A stretch of 64,000 nt of DNA from Fusarium oxysporum f. sp. lycopersici 4287 (taxonomy: Eukaryota > Ascomycota > Sordariomycetes > Hypocreales > Nectriaceae), in assembly GCF_000149955.1 (NCBI RefSeq), contig NC_030990.1, positions 558,001-622,000 of the forward strand. The letters are read 5' to 3'. The translations under genes were made by a program, and so were the position numbers. Below the pieces are notes generated by a model, which was not told where the DNA came from, searched no databases, and worked only from the letters and a program-made list of their open reading frames with translations. Positions 1 to 12,500 of this stretch are shown piece after piece. Numbering within the stretch: position 1 is the stretch's first letter; every line of letters begins with the position of its first letter.

Positions 1-474
1 CATTCTCACAGATAATTCAAAGGTCAAGATTAAACTCGAAATGTCATTCATTTATAAGCCCGCCGCCAGTCTGAGTCCTATTCGTCGCCATTCCTACTCG
101 TGGGAGATGTTTGAAGATATGTTGGTCGACCCTCGTCAGCGGACCAAACCCCGGATCACGAGTTCACAACCCCAGCATGATCATTTGCAGCGTGGGCCGT
201 AACTAGGCTTCATATGGACTGCTAGTGCATAAAGACTGGGTATACAGTCCTGATTCATTTGGTTATCTGTGACGAGGTTGGCTCGGATACCCGGATGATC
301 GAATACATATATCAATAGCATCCACCCCTCATTCAGAAGTGACAACTTCCCCTCTCAAATGTGTCCACATTGAAATTCCGAGTCTGTGATCATAACTTAA
401 GCCAAGCCCGGAGAGCAGGCGATCCGAGATCGCAGATCTTGCTTGGTCAAACTGGCGAATTATTCCCTCATACG
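1..474. other. Intergenic, upstream of first gene
   Basis: No coding stretch with convincing codon pattern or motif was seen. It presumably holds the promoter of the membrane-protein gene that begins at 475. Confidence 0.4.
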
Positions 475-1261
475 ATGTCTTTTCTCGTAAAACTTGGCCT
501 AATATTTTCTGTTTTCGCGAGCTGGGCATCATGCTTTACCAAATTTATACGGCCCCCAGAGAGGGACCCGGATCAAGCAGCCGATCAGGACATGACGAAG
601 AACAACCATTATGACGATGGACAAACGATCCCGATCCTATTTGATACCAACATTAAAAAGGTTGACCTCTATATTTGGCAATTCATAGACGCTGAAAAGA
701 ACGCAACCTCTCTCTTAGAAAGTAGTAGGACTTCGTCCCTTCTGTTTATTGTATTGCTAATTGAGCCGCCTAGGCGATGGTACATCGGATCCTACAGGCT
801 GGAAGGCTCAATACGATATTTCCAACGCGACCGAGAACAACGAGGATTGCATTTATTGGTTTTCGTTAATTGACAGCAAATATGGCGGGACACTAGCGAA
901 ATCCCAATACGTAAACGTCAGCGCGCCGAAAGCCGAGGAGACCACGACGGATTCGTCCGCAAGCGGAGATGCAAGTTCTACACTTGAGCCTAGTTCGAAA
1001 TCTGGATTGTCTCGCGGTGAAATTGCTGGTGTAGCAGTCGGCGCCACGATTGGAGGTCTATTGATTCTTGGATGTGTTGGATGGATGGTTTGGAGAAGAC
1101 GGGCGAGAATGAAAAATAATGCGGCGCTGGCAGAGCTTCCTGGAAATTACAACCAAGACCAGCCTCACTCTGAGAGACCGAAGAGTGAGCTACCTGCCGA
1201 GCCTGTGGTTTTTCCTTCAGAGCGTCCTAGGAGCCCTCCTAGAATCTATGAAGCACCATGA
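475..1261 (+). CDS. Secreted-signal, single-span membrane protein (244 aa)
   Basis: Two exons, 475-721 and 774-1261. The 52-bp intron (GTAGTA...CCTAG, with a GCTAAT branch-like site) joins codon A|GC in phase. The product starts with a hydrophobic signal peptide ending near ASC, has an extracellular part with an Asn glycosylation site, then a Ser/Thr-rich stalk. A Gly-rich transmembrane helix follows (GEIAGVAVGATIGGLLILG), then a basic stop-transfer patch (WRRRARMK) and a Pro-rich cytosolic tail. This stalk/TM/tail plan is common in fungal cell-surface sensors of the Wsc/Mid2-like kind. No WSC cysteine motif is visible, so a sensor role is only inferred. I chose the ATG at 475 rather than the one at 361 because it places the signal peptide at the N-terminus. 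Confidence 0.7.
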
Positions 1262-1468
1262 TTAAAGAGACAAGAGGAAAGGTCAACATAATAATATATC
1301 ATAATTAATACACCCTTATTACCTATACTTCTTATCTTATAATTCCATTCCACTCATCTTACAGGTTTCATTCTGGTTGTTCTTTTCAATTTCCAAGTCA
1401 CAGGTTCCAACACTTCAACCAATAAACAAGGGTCGTCTATCATCTACACCACCTTCAAAGTTATCATC

Positions 1469-2545
1469 TTACTTGAGATCCTTATCAGTAACCTCAGAAA
1501 TATTCCAATCAATCAAAGCATCACTGCCCAACACCCCCTCGATAAGAGTCATGCTCAAATTCCACAAGTTGGACGCCAACTCAGGATTTGAAGCCTGGCT
1601 CGTTTCCTTGCCCTCCTGGTCAGGGTCAGAGAAGTAGTACCCATTCAAATCCTCCTCCTCAATCTTGGGTGAAGTCAATGCCCAGAGTGCACTGTAAGAT
1701 CCCTGCTCAACGTCACGTCCGATGGCTAGCATAGCCCAGGATAGAAGTTTTCCTGTCAGGCCGGGGTAGGCGTCTTTCCACTGCTGCTGCATCGCGGTAT
1801 TAACCTACCATTTGTCAGTATCATGCTCCAGTTGAGGAATGGGTTAACTTACCGCTCCAGGATGGACAGAGAGGGCATAGATCCTATCTTTGTTCTCCTG
1901 GATAACCTTTCCAGCTAATCCATACTTTGCAAATAAGATCATCGCAAGCTTGGTTCTGTTGTATCGAGCCGTGGAGTCAAGGTTGGGGTCGTTGATCTCA
2001 TCTTTGCTTCTGAACTGGATGTTCGAAAGCTGCGCGAGACGATGCATCTCACTAGCCTCAAATACAACTCTCGGCGGTGGCGTATTCTCCAACTTGCCCG
2101 TCTTTCGCAACAGCGGCCAAAGTTGGTTACACACATAAAAATGCCCGAGAAAGTTTACACCGAAATGTCGCTCAATACCATCTGAATCTAAGCCAAACTG
2201 GTTCGTGTTGATACCCGCTGAAAGGACTAAAAAGTCAAGTCTGTCAAGAGATTCTCGCAGACCGCCAAAGACTTCACGGATTTGAGCGAGGTTACCCATG
2301 TCGCATTCTTTCCAGTCAACTTTGGCGTCGGACTTTTCATCTTGAATGGCTGAGATGGCATCCTGGCCTTGTTCTTCTTTTCGGTTGATCATTATGACCT
2401 TGCAGCCCGCGTGGGCGAGGGCGCGGGACACTTCATAGCCAATTCCGAGGGCGCCGCCTGTTACAATTGCGACGCGGCCTTCGAGATGTTCGGGTTTGAC
2501 GACTTGAGGGCCAATGCCTGTTGTTTTTTGGAGGATGGATTGCAT
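1469..2545 (-). CDS. Short-chain dehydrogenase/reductase (342 aa)
   Basis: Exons 2545-1853 and 1804-1469 are separated by a 48-bp intron (GTAAGT...GGTAG). Splicing rebuilds the sequence HPGAVNTAMQQQW, a typical segment of this family. Visible motifs are the NAD(P)-binding TGGALGIG at residues 29-36, a LSAG variant of the NAG motif near 108-111, a Ser (FEASEM) and the catalytic YNRTK at 195-199. The length and the long C-terminal extension fit the retinol-dehydrogenase/WWOX-like branch that reduces or oxidises carbonyls on lipophilic substrates. No transmembrane anchor is obvious. The substrate cannot be told from sequence. Confidence 0.85.
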
Positions 2546-4678
2546 GGTGATGTTGGTTGACTTGTCAATTCAAGAGGATAGAGTATTGGTAAAGAGTATG
2601 CAATTTCGGAATGTGGAAGACAGCTTTTGGTTATGAGGGAGATTCTCTGTATCAAGTGAGCTCTTGCCCTATATACTCGCCTAGAAGTCGTCGTTGAAGC
2701 CATCCATGTATCACTGTGACGTTGGCGAAGGAAGAGTTATTGACAGGGTAGGCAGTTATGAATGACATCATTATTTCTTCAACATCGCATTTTAGTGTTG
2801 CATTTTGCGCAAATCGATACCATCAAAATGACACAATACTAACTACACAATTGTATAATAGTGTCAAAGCACAAATTAAAGCAATAGTCCAAGACCTGAG
2901 GGCTTTCAAAGCTTGACTGTAGTGGCTGATCAGATAAGAACGGCGACAATTTTGTAAAATCCTGACAATGACGAAAATATCAAGGTTACGATAAACGAGG
3001 AATAGTCTTCCCTAGATATGGATCAGATAACATTCAAATTATCTAAATATTCTCACAATTAGGGATTAAGGCGCTGTACCCGCGCCCATGCATCTCTCGA
3101 CTCCATCGTCGTCGGCGATTTTTCGCGTTTAAAGTTCACCAGTCCAGGGTAACCCACTCTAAGCGAAAGCCTGTTTTCAGCTGAACAACCTCAGGTAGCA
3201 TCGTGACAAATTGAGTTCACGAGTAGCGGAAATTGGCAGGAAATTAAACATAAACAATCTTCGGCCGAACCTAACCACAATCTACCAACCTTCACCGTTT
3301 CCACACAAGGCAGCAGCAGTACTCCACTGATCAACCAACCGAACATGTGCTAAAGAGTCTAAACGTAAAATACAAATGGTGATCTTCACTTATTTTGCAA
3401 ATCTTTATAAGATAAAGCCGTTGTATTTCCCAGCCTGCAGATCTTTACACGTGGTGTGGCAGTCATTGCTGAGACCAGATGTCATGGCTGGCTGTGCGTT
3501 TTGGGGGTTGTTTGGGGGTCTTCTCTGTCGGCCGACACGACGTTACAACCTTGACGATGAAAAAATCCTAAGGCTGAGTGGAAAAAACACCGACGGAGCC
3601 TCGGGCCGGGTTAAAGTGAAGAACGCCAAGTCTCCGAGATTGATTCAACTTCCGTAATGGGGTTAGCTATCTAAACACGATAATGACTGAGTCACTGCTT
3701 CGAGAACGGGTCATCGGTCAAACCTCCAGCTCTCAGGGTCCTCAGTGCCTTTTGCTTCAGCGACAGGTGTCAACTGTCACGAGCTTCATCATTAGTAAAC
3801 GCTATCTTCGTCAGTGGCTTGCTCTCATCTAACCAAGCGCTCTTCTCCGCGATATCACAAAAGCCTCAAAATTAAAATTACCCATCAGCCCAGGCGCCTA
3901 AACGTGCATGTTGGTGCTTTCCGTCGGGGACCGGCAACTTCTGTATTCAATCTAGACCAGGGGTATTTTCTGCGATCCCTGTAACAAATCGCGCGACAAA
4001 AGGGCCTTCTTGCCTTAGCGCTTACCATTGACAGAATATTTGTTAAGACATAGTGAGAGATTAGGTGGAGAGACTAACAGACATTTTTGGAGGGGTTTAA
4101 GCGATAACAGCCTGATTTGAGATCTAGACCCAGCTACTTGGTCGAAAAAGGAAATCACCGGACTTAAGCAGGGGGAAGAGAAGTGCTGTTGGTTTGGAGA
4201 TGTGACAAATTGTGAGGAAGCGAGAAGACAAGATTGATAGAGTTGTTCATGAAGAGAAAGAAGACAGTAAATAAGATGCTGAAGGCAGTGTTATTGTCGC
4301 CAATCTATGAGTATGAATGTCATCCTGTCAATCGGAAACATTGATAACCTGTGAGGATCATATCGTCCGGGGATCAACGTTAACGCAAGGGTCAGCAGCC
4401 TTACAGCAAAAGACCACCATGTTCCTGCACTAGCACTAGCCAGGGGGTTCCATCCTCACCCATCCACAACCGAGTCAACGTGGTCTTGGCAGTTCATCCC
4501 AAATTGTACGCCGTCCACATGCCAGTCCAGTCCACTACCTACTACGCCTCTTTTCAATAATGGCGCCTCCATCGTTAAAAACATGACGCTTAGCCTCTCT
4601 CTCTCTCCCTTCTTCCCCCCCTCAACCCCCATCAGTCACTCTTTTGAACACTCTTGACCGTTTGAGTCAAGAAGTACT
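2546..4678. other. Long intergenic region (2.1 kb)
   Basis: I see no gene. An open frame at 3376-3657 has no recognisable motif and no support from composition. The last 120 bases before the chitinase start (about 4590-4640) hold CT-rich runs and poly-C, a common feature of filamentous-fungal promoters just upstream of transcription starts. The length suggests a large regulated promoter, which is inference. Confidence 0.45.
4592..4640 (+). promoter_or_regulatory. CT/C-rich promoter tract of the chitinase gene
   Basis: A (CT)n run followed by TTCTTCCCCCCCTC lies 40-90 bases before the start codon. Pyrimidine-rich tracts at this position are a known feature of fungal core promoters. The role here is inferred. 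Confidence 0.35.
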
Positions 4679-7381
4679 ATGCCCATGATGGCTAATTCAC
4701 TCTTTACTTTTTTCCTTCTCACATTCCTTTCATTCTTTGTTTCTGCTCAAGATGATGCTAACCCCGGTGATGTGAACCCCGTCCCTCCCGTCGGGGAGAT
4801 CAAGACCGAAGATCCCATCTCGAGTCCTCTCACCGAGGGATGTCCTCAGCCTTGTAGCATCGCGGGCAACGACCCTGCCAACTGGACGCAGCTTCACAGC
4901 CTGGAGGAACTCGCGGGCTGTACTCTCCCTATGCTCTTTGCGCTCAATGTTGAGAACGATTACAGTGAGAGCGCGACTTTGTATACCTGCGTTACCGAGA
5001 CGGAGTCGACTTCTACAAAGCGGGATGAGGTCACAAAGGTTCAGGCTAGAGCGGCGGAGAGCTCTGTTTCTCTGGCTAGTAACTGCGGTGCTGAGAAAGC
5101 TACCGTAAAGACGACCTCGTCTTTTGGAAAGGCTGTTCTTCGATCTGGTAACAACGTCGCTGCCGCCGCTGGTCTTCTTGCCGAGTATCTTGAAAACGGT
5201 GCCACATGCGGTACTACCATTCTCTTCGCCAAGTCTGGCTCTTCCATCGCTGGTGTTTACGTCGGCGGTGAAGTCCAAAAGGGCAGTGCCTCCAACATTC
5301 TTCGTCAATCTACTGCTCGTCTTCAAAAGGGCGTTCAGGCATTCCAGGTCTGCAATGCTAATGACAAGACTGCTGAGACTATCGGTCTTTACGCAGCTGA
5401 CAATGTGAACGGTCTTGAAGCTGTTCAGAACGCTGTGAGGACTTGGTCTCATGGTCAGTGTGTCAGCATCGCTCAAGCTACCAAGGAGTCTATCAACCTT
5501 GGTGTTCTCACTACCACCACCGTCAAGGCTCGCGATGTTGAGCTCCGCTCTCGTTTCGCTGGTGTCGAGTCCCTTCTTGCACCCCGCGCTGATTGTAAAG
5601 CCATTCAAGTCGTCTCAGGTGACTCTTGTGCTTCGCTCGCTAAGAAGTGCAAGGTTACTACCGCCAACTTCAACAAGTACAACCCCGCGAAGAACTTTTG
5701 CTCCACCCTTGCTCCTAAGCAGTGGGTTTGCTGCTCTGCTGGTACTCTTCCCGACAAGACGCCTCAGCCTAGCAAGGATGGTACATGTTTCATTTACAAG
5801 ATCAAGTCTGGCGATGGCTGCTACTCCCTCGGCCAGAACTTCGGTATCACTCAAAAGTTCATTGAGGATGTCAACAAGAACACTTGGGGTTTCGCTGGCT
5901 GCAACCGTCTTCAGCTCGGTCAGCCTATCTGTCTCAGCAAGGGCAAGAACCCCATGCCTCTAGCTATCGCCGGTGCTGTCTGCGGTCCTCAAAAGCCTGG
6001 ATCGAAGAAGCCCTCCAGTGCCAAGACAGGCTGGGATCTCGCCAACATGAACCCCTGCCCTCTCAACGCTTGCTGTTCCGGCTATGGTTTCTGCGGTATC
6101 ACCTCTGAGTTCTGCACCAACACTACCGCCAAGGGTGGTGCCCCCGGTACAAGCCAGCCCAACACTCCCGGCTGCATCGGAAACTGCGGTACCAAGATCG
6201 TCGGCAACACCAAGAAGCCCGCCAAGTTTCTCAACGTAGGTTACTTCCAGGGCTACAACCTCGGCCGACCTTGCTTGAACATGGACGTCACCAAACTTTC
6301 CGAGGTCACTACTCCCTACACTCACATCCACTTTGCCTTTGCCGGTCTCAAGTCTGACTTCTCCGTCCTTCTTCAACCCGATGTTCGTGCACAGTTCCTC
6401 AAGTTCAAGGAAGTCAAGGGCAGCTGGAAGAAGATCATCTCCTTTGGCGGCTGGGCTGGCTCAACTGATGCGTCAACATACCAGCTCTACCGTGATGCTA
6501 TCAAGCCTGCGAACCGTGACAAGTTTGCTTACAACATCATGACTGTTCTGAACAACCATAAGCTCGATGGTGTTGATTTCGATTGGGAATATCCTGGTTC
6601 TGCTGGTTCTGACGGTTCTTCTACCGATACTGCCAACTACGTTGCGTTCCTCCAGGTTATGAGGAACAAGATTGGAAAGAGTGGAAAGACTATGTCTGTT
6701 GCTCTTCCTGCTGCGTATTGGTATCTTAAGCCTTTCCCTGTTACCAAGATTGCGCCTCTTGTGGATTACATGGTCTACATGACCTACGATCTCCACGGTC
6801 AATGGGGTATGTCTCCTTCCTTGACTCCCAGTAATAATTCATACTAATGTCTTATAGATTATGGCAACAAGTTCATCAGCTCTGGCTGCCCCAACGGAAA
6901 CTGTCTCCGCTCCCACGTCAACAAGACCGAGACCCTCGACTCCCTCGCAATGATCACCAAAGCCGGCGTCGACCCCGCCAAGATCGTCATCGGCATCTCC
7001 AGCTACGGCCGCAGCTTCCGCATGAAAGACCCCAAGTGCACTGGCCCAACATGCCAATTCACCGGCAGCTTCAGCGTCTCCGAAGCCGAGCCTGGTGTCT
7101 GCACCGGCGAGGCCGGATACCTCTCCGACGCAGAGATTCGCCTCATCGCGTACGATGCTAAGCAAGGCAAGAAGGGCGTTACGGCCAAGACGTGGTATGA
7201 TAAGGACTCGGACTCGGATATCATGACGTTTGGAACGAAGGGCAAGGGTATGACTGATTGGGTTGCGTATATGGGGCCTACGACGAAGCAGAAGCGTACG
7301 GATTGGGCCAAGAGCTTGAACTTTGGTGGTGTTGTTGATTGGGCCATTGATCTGGAGACCTGGTTCTCCGCCAAGCCTTAG
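4679..7381 (+). CDS. Secreted LysM/CBM18/GH18 chitinase, subgroup C type (883 aa)
   Basis: Exons 4679-6806 and 6858-7381. The 51-bp intron (GTATGT...CTTATAG) splices G|AT in phase and restores the GH18 fold after HGQW. Order of parts: signal peptide (1-23); an unrecognised Cys-containing N-terminal region (about 50-300); two LysM-like modules (about 306-355 and 370-420); a Cys-rich chitin-binding type-1 module (about 457-480 onward); and GH18 (about 512-883). The catalytic motif DGVDFDWE is present, with E637 as the expected acid. It should hydrolyse chitin outside the cell, in wall remodelling or attack on other fungi or arthropods. Unlike many subgroup C enzymes of over 1,100 residues, it stops right after GH18. 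No LysM-effector gene sits beside it, although that pairing is often seen in this class. Confidence 0.93.
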
Positions 7382-7447
7382 ATAGTTCTTTTCTAATGTT
7401 CTCGTTGCCACGGACTATATATACTAATAGCTCATGAATTTAATGAA

Positions 7448-8122
7448 CTAAGACTGTGGTGCTTTGGCGTCTTCCTCGTATTGTTTCCATCGATATTCCC
7501 TCTCAATTCCTTTCCGTCGCTGCGCCGTATCACATAATTTTTCGTTCCCGCATTCACACTCTGCACCCTTGCGGAGCCAGCGATAGGTAAGACTCCATCG
7601 AAGCTGTCGTAGCCGCACTGTTCCATCGGGAAGAGTATCTGTCTTGCGAGATTTGATGCCATGCGTCCAGTGCAATCGTGAATCACCGCTCATCTGCATC
7701 ATACTCCTCGGTAACAAGTCAACCTCGATCTTCTCGCCTGTTTCCTTGTTTGCGAATTGCATGAATAGTGGTGAGCCGAGGGATAGTGAGTAGAGTTGAT
7801 CAAAGGGCCCGTGAGTATCGACATGAGGCGGTATTCCTGTTCCAGGGGCGTATTGCTGAAGACAGACTTGATCTGGTGGACGGCCTTCCGTTGTGGGAAG
7901 TAAAGGGACTAGCCATTCTGGAAAAGGCTTGAAGGGTGTTTCTTCGTCGATGCCGAATGTTTTATAGCTGAATGTGTAGCCATAGTGAAGTGATAGTCGT
8001 CCTGGTCGAGTTGGCCATTCTAGCTCATTCTCAAAAATGTGAATGAGTTTTTGTTCATGCTCTGGTGTGATGAAGTCCTGTTGCATGAAAATTCCCGAAG
8101 GTTTGATTGGTAATTCCTCCAT
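7448..8122 (-). CDS. AlkB-like Fe(II)/2-oxoglutarate dioxygenase (224 aa)
   Basis: Intronless. The iron ligands are visible as H100-x-D102 (PPHVDTH) and H154 (HWTHGI). The 2-oxoglutarate-binding R175-x-S-x-T-x-R181 motif (RWSLTYR) follows at the right distance. The loop LQQYAPGTGIPPH resembles the NxYxPGxGIxPH segment of ALKBH8/ALKBH5-like enzymes, with Gln in place of the usual Asn. The tail contains a short CECGNEKLC cluster that could bind metal. It probably demethylates nucleic acid (tRNA or other RNA more likely than DNA) or acts on protein. The gene is convergent with the chitinase and their ends lie only 66 bp apart. Confidence 0.85.
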   Translation of the reverse strand: MEELPIKPSGIFMQQDFITPEHEQKLIHIFENELEWPTRPGRLSLHYGYTFSYKTFGIDEETPFKPFPEWLVPLLPTTEGRPPDQVCLQQYAPGTGIPPHVDTHGPFDQLYSLSLGSPLFMQFANKETGEKIEVDLLPRSMMQMSGDSRLHWTHGIKSRKTDTLPDGTVRLRQLRWSLTYRWLRKGAECECGNEKLCDTAQRRKGIEREYRWKQYEEDAKAPQS

Positions 8123-8433
8123 TTTTGAGTGCTATAACTTGGTGTATTTCATATCTGAGTTGTGATGAGTGAGATAATTCAAGGTCTGTATCGTACGAGA
8201 TGAGTCCACGCGACATTCTGAGTTTTCATATCACGTGATGCCTTCACGCAAATCCTCATTGACAAACAGTAAAAATGCGCAAACCATCATAAGCATATTT
8301 CCACAACGTCAAGCAGCTCAAGATCCTGGATATATCCTACTTAAGTGCCTCCTGAATCCTCCGTGCTTTTGCTCTCATTAAATCGTTGCACCGACTCCCA
8401 AGCCTTGATAGTGAGCTCCTCGCAACTCTTAAA

Positions 8434-9010
8434 CGACTTCTCCCGTTAAATCTTCGTCCAACCGATCGCTAACTTCGCCATGCGCAACATGGAGTGTTTC
8501 TTGATCTTTAGCAATAGGGTCGTGAAGAGTGTGCTCTGAAAGGGTTATGTTGTTAGCAGCCAAGATCGTCATGGCTGCTTGCGTCGCAAGAGTAGAGCTC
8601 CTGGATATTTTTAGATACAGAACAGTAGGATTGAATGTATAGCTCATCTTACCAACGAAATGTCATGTCGCGGTTATCAAAAGTGGCTAGTATGTCTAAG
8701 CACTTCCGTGCAGCCGTGACTAAATCAGACCAATCCGATGCTAGCAAAGGAGTATCTGTATCGTCTTCTACGCGAGCTTTACCGAAGCTTAATAATCGGT
8801 CCACCCACTCTTTATTGCGTTGAGCCGCTTGCCGAATAGAGAAGATACAGTGGTAGCACGTCACACGTAGATGTTTGAAGTATCTCAGCTGGACTGGGCC
8901 GAAACCTGGGAGTGTATCCCCCCGATAAGACTCAGGATTGACTCAACCCATTTTTCCAGCATCTCGTCCAAACGATCAGCCACTGTCTCTCGCTGATCAA
9001 GTTGCGTCAA
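8434..9010 (-). pseudogene. Remnant of a fungal-specific transcription factor
   Basis: Reading the minus strand from about 9010, a frame gives LDQRETVADRLDEMLEKWVE. After a one-base slip near 8955 the adjacent frame continues PESYRGDTLPGFGPVQLRYF and then runs through CYHCIFSIRQAA to a GTAAG donor at about 8648. A further stretch continues to a stop near 8430. The pattern (helix, short Pro-rich loop, helix with 'W..L', closing helices) resembles the C-terminal part of the fungal transcription-factor domain. No DNA-binding domain is visible upstream, so this looks like a truncated, frameshifted relic. It could instead be another helical gene. The family call rests on style only. Confidence 0.4.
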
Positions 9011-9521
9011 GAATTGTTACAATTTCTAGACCTCTCGGATCATGTTCTCATGATCAAGAAATTCTTTTGTCTGCTGGGCGTAGCAACATGAGGTGCTCAG
9101 TCTAGATCTTTTACCCCGCTTCCAAGTGTAAGCAAAAGAATGCTCGCGCAAAGGCATGCATGGTCGATAAGATAAAAGCTGCAAAGGGACAATCTTGAGT
9201 AGAGAGTAATAGAAAAGCGAAATCGAATTTTTCTCGCCAGGCCCCAAACCCTGTTTCGAAATGTATGATGAAACCTAAAGTTGGCCTTATTCCGGCCATT
9301 GAGCCCAGTGATGCAGTGTCTTAGTACTATTGGTCAGCGTAGTGCCATGAATATCTGAAAGCTGACACTGCTTCTTTCATCTCTCCATGACGTCCAAAGC
9401 TAGCTGGGTGATAGTGCTTGTGAAGCCCCAGATCCTTAATGACGAGCTATATAACACTCTTCTCTATCCTAGTCCCTTTATTCGATCAATAAGCGAAAGA
9501 ACCCCGCTGGTTGTATGAACA
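9011..9521. other. Intergenic upstream of TPR-CHAT gene
   Basis: Contains weak coding-like traces on the minus strand that may be the decayed 5' part of the transcription-factor remnant. It also contains one copy of a short direct repeat (9103-9134) found again after the CHAT gene. The last about 60 bases would be the CHAT promoter and leader. Confidence 0.35.
9103..9134 (+). repeat. Short direct repeat, copy 1
   Basis: A segment around TACCCCGCTT..AAGTGTA.GCA recurs at 12867-12900. The two copies bracket the TPR-CHAT gene. Confidence 0.45.
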
Positions 9522-12500
9522 ATGGCTGACATTGACGAGGCTATCAAATATGGCAAGAAAGCGATCGGCGCCAATCCAACAAACGTCGAAAATTTAAAAC
9601 AGCTGGGAAACCTTCTCAACGACAGATATGTCAGCACTGGCATGCTTGTGGATCTAGAAGCATCCATTCTTGCGACGAAGCGAGCTATCGATGTGATAAC
9701 GAACGACGACGTCGAACTGGCAGACTGCTTAAACACCCTCAGTTACCGGCTCCAAGATAGATTCATGGTGACAGAGAATAACGCAGACCTTGAAGAGGCG
9801 ATACAAATCTCACGAAAGGCGATCGAGTCAACGAGTTCAGGGAACGCCAAATACCTGAGCAATCTCGCCGCATCGCTGAAGACCAGGTTCTCTGTCACTG
9901 GGGACCTAAAGGACATGGAAGATGGTATTGTCCTGGCAAAGCAGGCCGTTTCTGTGACGGCAAGCGATGACCCGGAACTACCTAAGTGGCTAAATAATCT
10001 TGGAAATCACCTCAGCAACAGACACTTAGTTACAGGTTCCTTGAGAGACCTCGAAGAAGCAATCAACGTGAGCAGACGTGCAACTGCCACAACGTCTGAC
10101 ACAAATATGCGAGCTCTCTTTTTGAACAACCTATCGGCAAAATTAGATCTCAAGGCCGAGGTCACTGGTAACTCTCACACATACGAAGAAGCGATCGAAC
10201 TGGCAAAGGAGGCCATTGCTCTGACGCCGAAAAGCCATCCAGATCAGGCGAAGTGGTTAGGTAATCTCGCAACCCATCTAATGGAAAGATTCGACAGGTC
10301 GTGGGACTTAAAAGACTTGCAAGATGCCATCAATGCTGCAAGTAAAGCTGCTGATCTGACACCGAATGGACCTACGAAAGCCCTGTATCTCGACGCGGTC
10401 GCAGATGGCTTGAATCGAAAGTATGATAAGATGGGTCTATTGGCAGATCTCGAAGAAGCCATTCGAATGACTGAGATGGCTCTTGAAATGCTTCCAAGTC
10501 ATCATTCAAAAAGGCCACAAATCATTTCTACCCTTGCGGATCTTTTCAGCAACAGATACTTGAGAAAGGAGGTGATACAAGACCTCGATAGAGCCATAGA
10601 GCTATCCAGAGAGGCTGCTGATGCAAAATCTGATAATCACCCCTACAAAGCGATATATCTCGACAGACTCGCAATGCAACTGAATCTCAGATCCTCAATA
10701 TCTCGCACGGATCCTCATCTTTGGAAAGATTTGGAAGAGTCAATACAACTGGAGAGAAGAGCGATTGCCATCACAGCGAACAACCGCCCGACCTGGTCTT
10801 TCAAGAATAATCTACAGGCTATGCTTGTTATAAAGTACGGCATGACAAAAGACCAAGCAATACTCGATGAGTGTACTCGACTACAAAAAGAAGCGCTTGA
10901 CGAAGTCCCAGAAGGTCATCAGTACCGCGCAGAAATGCTCACCAGCCTGGGCTATCGTCTCAGAGACAGCGCAAAGGAAAGCTCAAGTCTTGAAAAAGCT
11001 TCTAAGTGTTTTCTCGAGGCGCTGCAAAACACAAATGCTCCTGCAATAAGCCGCGTGAGAGCTGGCTCCGCACTACTGCAGTGCTGTCCTGATAAACAAG
11101 AAGCCTACCAAGCGGCGCAAGTCATCATGGGCCTTCTGCCTCAACTGATAACGAGATCACATGAGACCTCGGATAAACAACATGCTGCGGGCTCGAGAGC
11201 TGGTATGACGTGTAGTGCAGCTGCCGCAGTTTTGCAAGCAGACAGGCCGGTCTTAGAGGCGTTGCAGGTACTTGAGCTTGGGCGCGGTGTGCTCGCAAAG
11301 TATAGTGAGGAGATGTTGCTGGGCCCTTTGCAGTTGGGTCAGCTTTCACCTGAACAAGCGGAGGCTTACGTTCACCTTCGCGACGAATTGAAGTTTTCGA
11401 ATACTCCAAGCCAAGGAAAGTCTTTCCTGGGTCATGTTGCTCAGCTCAACAAGCGTTACGACATGGCAACGGAGCTAGAGGAATTGATCGTTGAGATCCG
11501 AAAGCTACCTGGGTTCGAAGACCTCTGGACCGCCCCGACAGAGGCAGAAACACTTGAAGCTGCTGAGCGCGGTCCAATCGTCGTCATCAATGTCAGTCGT
11601 GCTCGATGCGATGCGCTCCTCATCGAGAAACACCAAATGCGATCTTTGGCTCTTCCCAATATTACAAATGACCTCTATCAATTTGCTCGTACCGGCGACT
11701 TTGGTAGCTCAAAGGTTCTAGAATGGATGTGGGATAATATCACCCAGCCAGTATTGGATGCTCTTGGTTATTCTCAAGCTCCTGAAGAGGATGCATGGCC
11801 TCATGTTTGGTGGATACCTACGGCCTTGTTGACTCTTTTCCCGCTACACGCTGCAGGATATCACGGCAAGGAGTCTTATGAAACTGCCCTTGATAGAGTA
11901 GTCTCTTCTTACGCCTCTTCTATCAGGGCCATCATACGTGGTCGCCAGAAAGACCTTTCATCATCGTTCTCTAGCACAGCTGTACCGCGAGCGTTGCTTG
12001 TAGGCATGCAACAAACTCCAGAAAGTGGAACTTTGCCCTTTGCAAACAAGGAAATAGACATTGTACAGAAGCTATGTCAATCAGCCGGCCTAGAGACTGT
12101 TCGGCCGAGACCACGAAAAGAAGAGGTATCCGAGCATCTATTAGACTGCAAAATATTCCACTTTGCAGGCCATGGCTACACCGATGAAAATGACCCCTCT
12201 AACAGTCACCTACGTTTAGAAGACTGGAAAGAGGATCCGTTTCGCGTTGCTGACCTACAGCGGATGAATCTTCGCGAGCACGCGCCGTTTCTCGCATATC
12301 TCTCTGCCTGTGGTACCGGACAGATGAAACGGTATAACCTGGTTGACGAGAGTATTCATTTGATCAGTGCATACCAACTAGCTGGCTTTCGTCACGTCAT
12401 CGGTACACTGTGGAAGGTTAGTGACCAGTGCTGTGTAGATATAGCTAGGACTACGTATGATAGTATGAGGGATTTGGGGTTGAGTGATGAAGGTGTGAGT

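Noticed and set aside
3376..3657. 93-aa open frame in the 2.1-kb spacer
   Set aside because: No motif, poor composition, no support beyond being open.
4730..5608. 292-aa open frame antisense to the chitinase
   Set aside because: It mirrors the codon bias of the chitinase, starts and ends inside it, and has no motif.
6847..7411. Open frames on both strands over the second chitinase exon
   Set aside because: Out of the GH18 frame. The spliced exon explains the region.
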